Positions 62,956-64,000 of a stretch of DNA of 64,000 bases are shown here, one piece after another. The stretch comes from Roseinatronobacter ekhonensis. Its GTDB lineage: Bacteria; Pseudomonadota; Alphaproteobacteria; Rhodobacterales; Rhodobacteraceae. The notes beneath the pieces were generated by a model, which had not been told where the DNA came from, did not search any database, and saw only the letters and a list, made by a program, of their open reading frames with translations. The stretch's first letter is position 1, and each line of letters starts with the position of its first letter. The stretch spans positions 55,306 to 119,305 of the forward strand of contig NZ_UIHC01000009.1 of the NCBI RefSeq assembly GCF_900499075.1, given 5' to 3'. A program made the position numbers and the translations under genes.

Positions 62956-64000
62956 ATGGCTGGCGCACAACGATACCTCTTGAACCGAAATGGACGATTC
63001 TTCGCCCGGCTAGTCGTTCCGAGAGACCTCCGGTCGGTCGTTGGTAAATCAGAGTTGCGCACCCCGCTTGGTTCTGATCGCAGCACTGCAATAAAGCGGC
63101 TACCGGGCGCGGTGGCGCAGCTCCAGCATAAGATTGCGTTGGGCGAAAGGAAGCTCTCTCCCGCCAACGTGACGCCTGACTTCGCCCGCTATCCTTTGGC
63201 CCCCGATCAGATCGCAATTAGCCATTATGAGCAGCGCCTCGCATTTGACGACCAGATACGCGACAGCCCTGACTACGCCAGGGTATCGTCCATCGGCATC
63301 AATGATCTCTATGTCGAACAGCTGCAGGCAGGAGTCGCTGGCCGTTTGTTTGACAAGCAACTTGCCGAGTTGATTGGCGCGCAAATTGAGAGGTTCCGTG
63401 CTATCGGTAATGTTGATGCTACGCTTGGTTCAGACGAATGGCGCACCATTGCAAGAGCGCTGTGCATTGCAGAACTGGAGGCGCTTGCATGCGTTGTCGA
63501 GCGTGACGAAGGTGATTTTACAGGCCAGCCCTCCGCTCCGTTACTGGTGAATGCACAAAGTCCCAAAAATGAACCTGACCCTGTGAGCCTGTCCAAGCTT
63601 TGGGAAGGCTACATTAAAGCTCGCATCGCGGCAGGGTTCATGAAGGATGGCGGGAAGCGAATGCGCCCAATCATTGCCAGCCTCCAAAAGTTTCTTGGGC
63701 ACAATGATGCGAAAAGAGTGGCGAAGAAGAACATAGTCGATTGGCGCGATCAATTATTGACAGAACTTTCCGCCAAAACCGTTTCAGATATGTATCTGTC
63801 GGCCGCCCGGTCCGTATTCTCATGGGCCTGTGAGAATGAGTACCTCACCGAAAATCCCGCTGCGAAAATAACATATACTCCGAGTCCTGCAGAAGCCGAA
63901 TTTGTTGACTTGACTGCTGGGTTTGGAACGATTCAGCTATTGCTTATGATCCGCCCTGACTTTCTTTCCTCACCAGCCCGCCTCGAGCTTGAGGCTTGCG
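62956..64000 (+). CDS. Tyrosine recombinase (integrase), 5' part only
   Basis: An uninterrupted frame from ATG 62956 reaches the right edge (348 codons). It begins QRYLLNRNGRFFARLVVPRD, the short N-terminal domain of phage and island integrases. A middle SAM-like core-binding region follows (SLSKLWEGYIKARIAAGF, then TVSDMYLSAARSVFSWACEN and YLTENPAAKI). The catalytic Arg, His and Tyr would lie beyond the edge. It lies 77 bases after tRNA-Val and in the same direction. Its third-position G/C content looks lower than in the neighbouring genes, which fits recent transfer. Confidence 0.88.
   Translation, partial: MAGAQRYLLNRNGRFFARLVVPRDLRSVVGKSELRTPLGSDRSTAIKRLPGAVAQLQHKIALGERKLSPANVTPDFARYPLAPDQIAISHYEQRLAFDDQIRDSPDYARVSSIGINDLYVEQLQAGVAGRLFDKQLAELIGAQIERFRAIGNVDATLGSDEWRTIARALCIAELEALACVVERDEGDFTGQPSAPLLVNAQSPKNEPDPVSLSKLWEGYIKARIAAGFMKDGGKRMRPIIASLQKFLGHNDAKRVAKKNIVDWRDQLLTELSAKTVSDMYLSAARSVFSWACENEYLTENPAAKITYTPSPAEAEFVDLTAGFGTIQLLLMIRPDFLSSPARLELEAC

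Larger units (their letters stand above)
62861..64000. mobile_element. Left end of an integrated element at tRNA-Val
   Basis: The integrase gene directly follows the 3' end of tRNA-Val(CAC), the classic arrangement for prophages, integrative elements and islands. The attL core probably includes the T-arm and acceptor 3' strand. The exact limit cannot be set without the right end. The cargo lies outside the window. Confidence 0.7.

Noticed and set aside
62956..64000. Possibility that the integrase is a fragment or pseudogene
   Set aside because: The frame is open for 348 codons to the edge, with recognisable N-terminal and core-binding parts. Whether the catalytic domain is intact cannot be judged here.

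Overview
The window is 64 kb of GC-rich chromosome from an alphaproteobacterium, most likely a member of the Rhodobacteraceae (Rhodobacter/Roseobacter group). The evidence is the protein families and their order: a petP-petR pair, a motB-flgE-flgK-flgL-flgI block, two PH-like membrane proteins between pyrB and a dihydroorotase-like gene, TRAP transport, and strong G/C at third codon positions. I ran no database search, so the family placement is from recognition only.

Layout. 1-2395: a TRAP transporter (dctM partial, dctQ, dctP) on the minus strand, divergent from 2532-10491: the paaX repressor and a phenylacetate operon (thiolase, paaABCDE epoxidase, paaZ). 10502-18967: a membrane-anchored NYN/Zc3h12a-type RNase, an AlgH-family protein, a DsbD-N-like periplasmic protein, an RND efflux pump with adaptor, a MoaB-type protein and a uracil-DNA glycosylase. 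19077-22844: pyrB, two PH-like membrane proteins, a dihydroorotase homologue lacking its metal ligands, and plsY. 22867-33188: xseA, purD, petR/petP, an ilvE-type aminotransferase, DUF2267, a methyltransferase, a LysR regulator with a GST-like partner, and a YcjX/YcjF-like pair. 33250-38875: lpxK, a divergent Kdo-transferase homologue, cysQ, pmbA, a LysE exporter and an SLT-type lipoprotein. 39054-44782: motB and flgEKLI. 44919-51511: two glycosyltransferases, a sulfotransferase and a large RTX protein. 51689-59954: rpsD, chrA, the xdhABC-guaD purine-catabolism operon and a DUF2853 gene. 60308-62713: lon. 62804-64000: tRNA-Val(CAC) followed directly by a tyrosine integrase that runs off the window, which marks the edge of an integrated mobile element.

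How the parts work together. paaABCDE and paaZ activate and open the phenylacetyl-CoA ring and the thiolase takes the product towards acetyl-CoA; the CoA ligase and the beta-oxidation genes (paaK, paaF, paaG, paaH) are not in the window. xdhABC-guaD converts guanine and hypoxanthine to xanthine and urate. lpxK and its neighbours serve lipid A and the outer membrane. The flagellar block supplies one stator protein and the hook, junction and P-ring parts, and the rest must lie elsewhere.

The points most worth following are: the degenerate dihydroorotase beside pyrB; the Kdo-transferase homologue that has lost the catalytic Glu and other family motifs; the large imperfect palindrome in the paa promoter; the surface-modification cluster next to the flagellar genes; the structured rpsD leader; and the tRNA-Val island, whose cargo lies beyond the right edge. 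I did not see a clearly new multi-gene system wholly inside the window.
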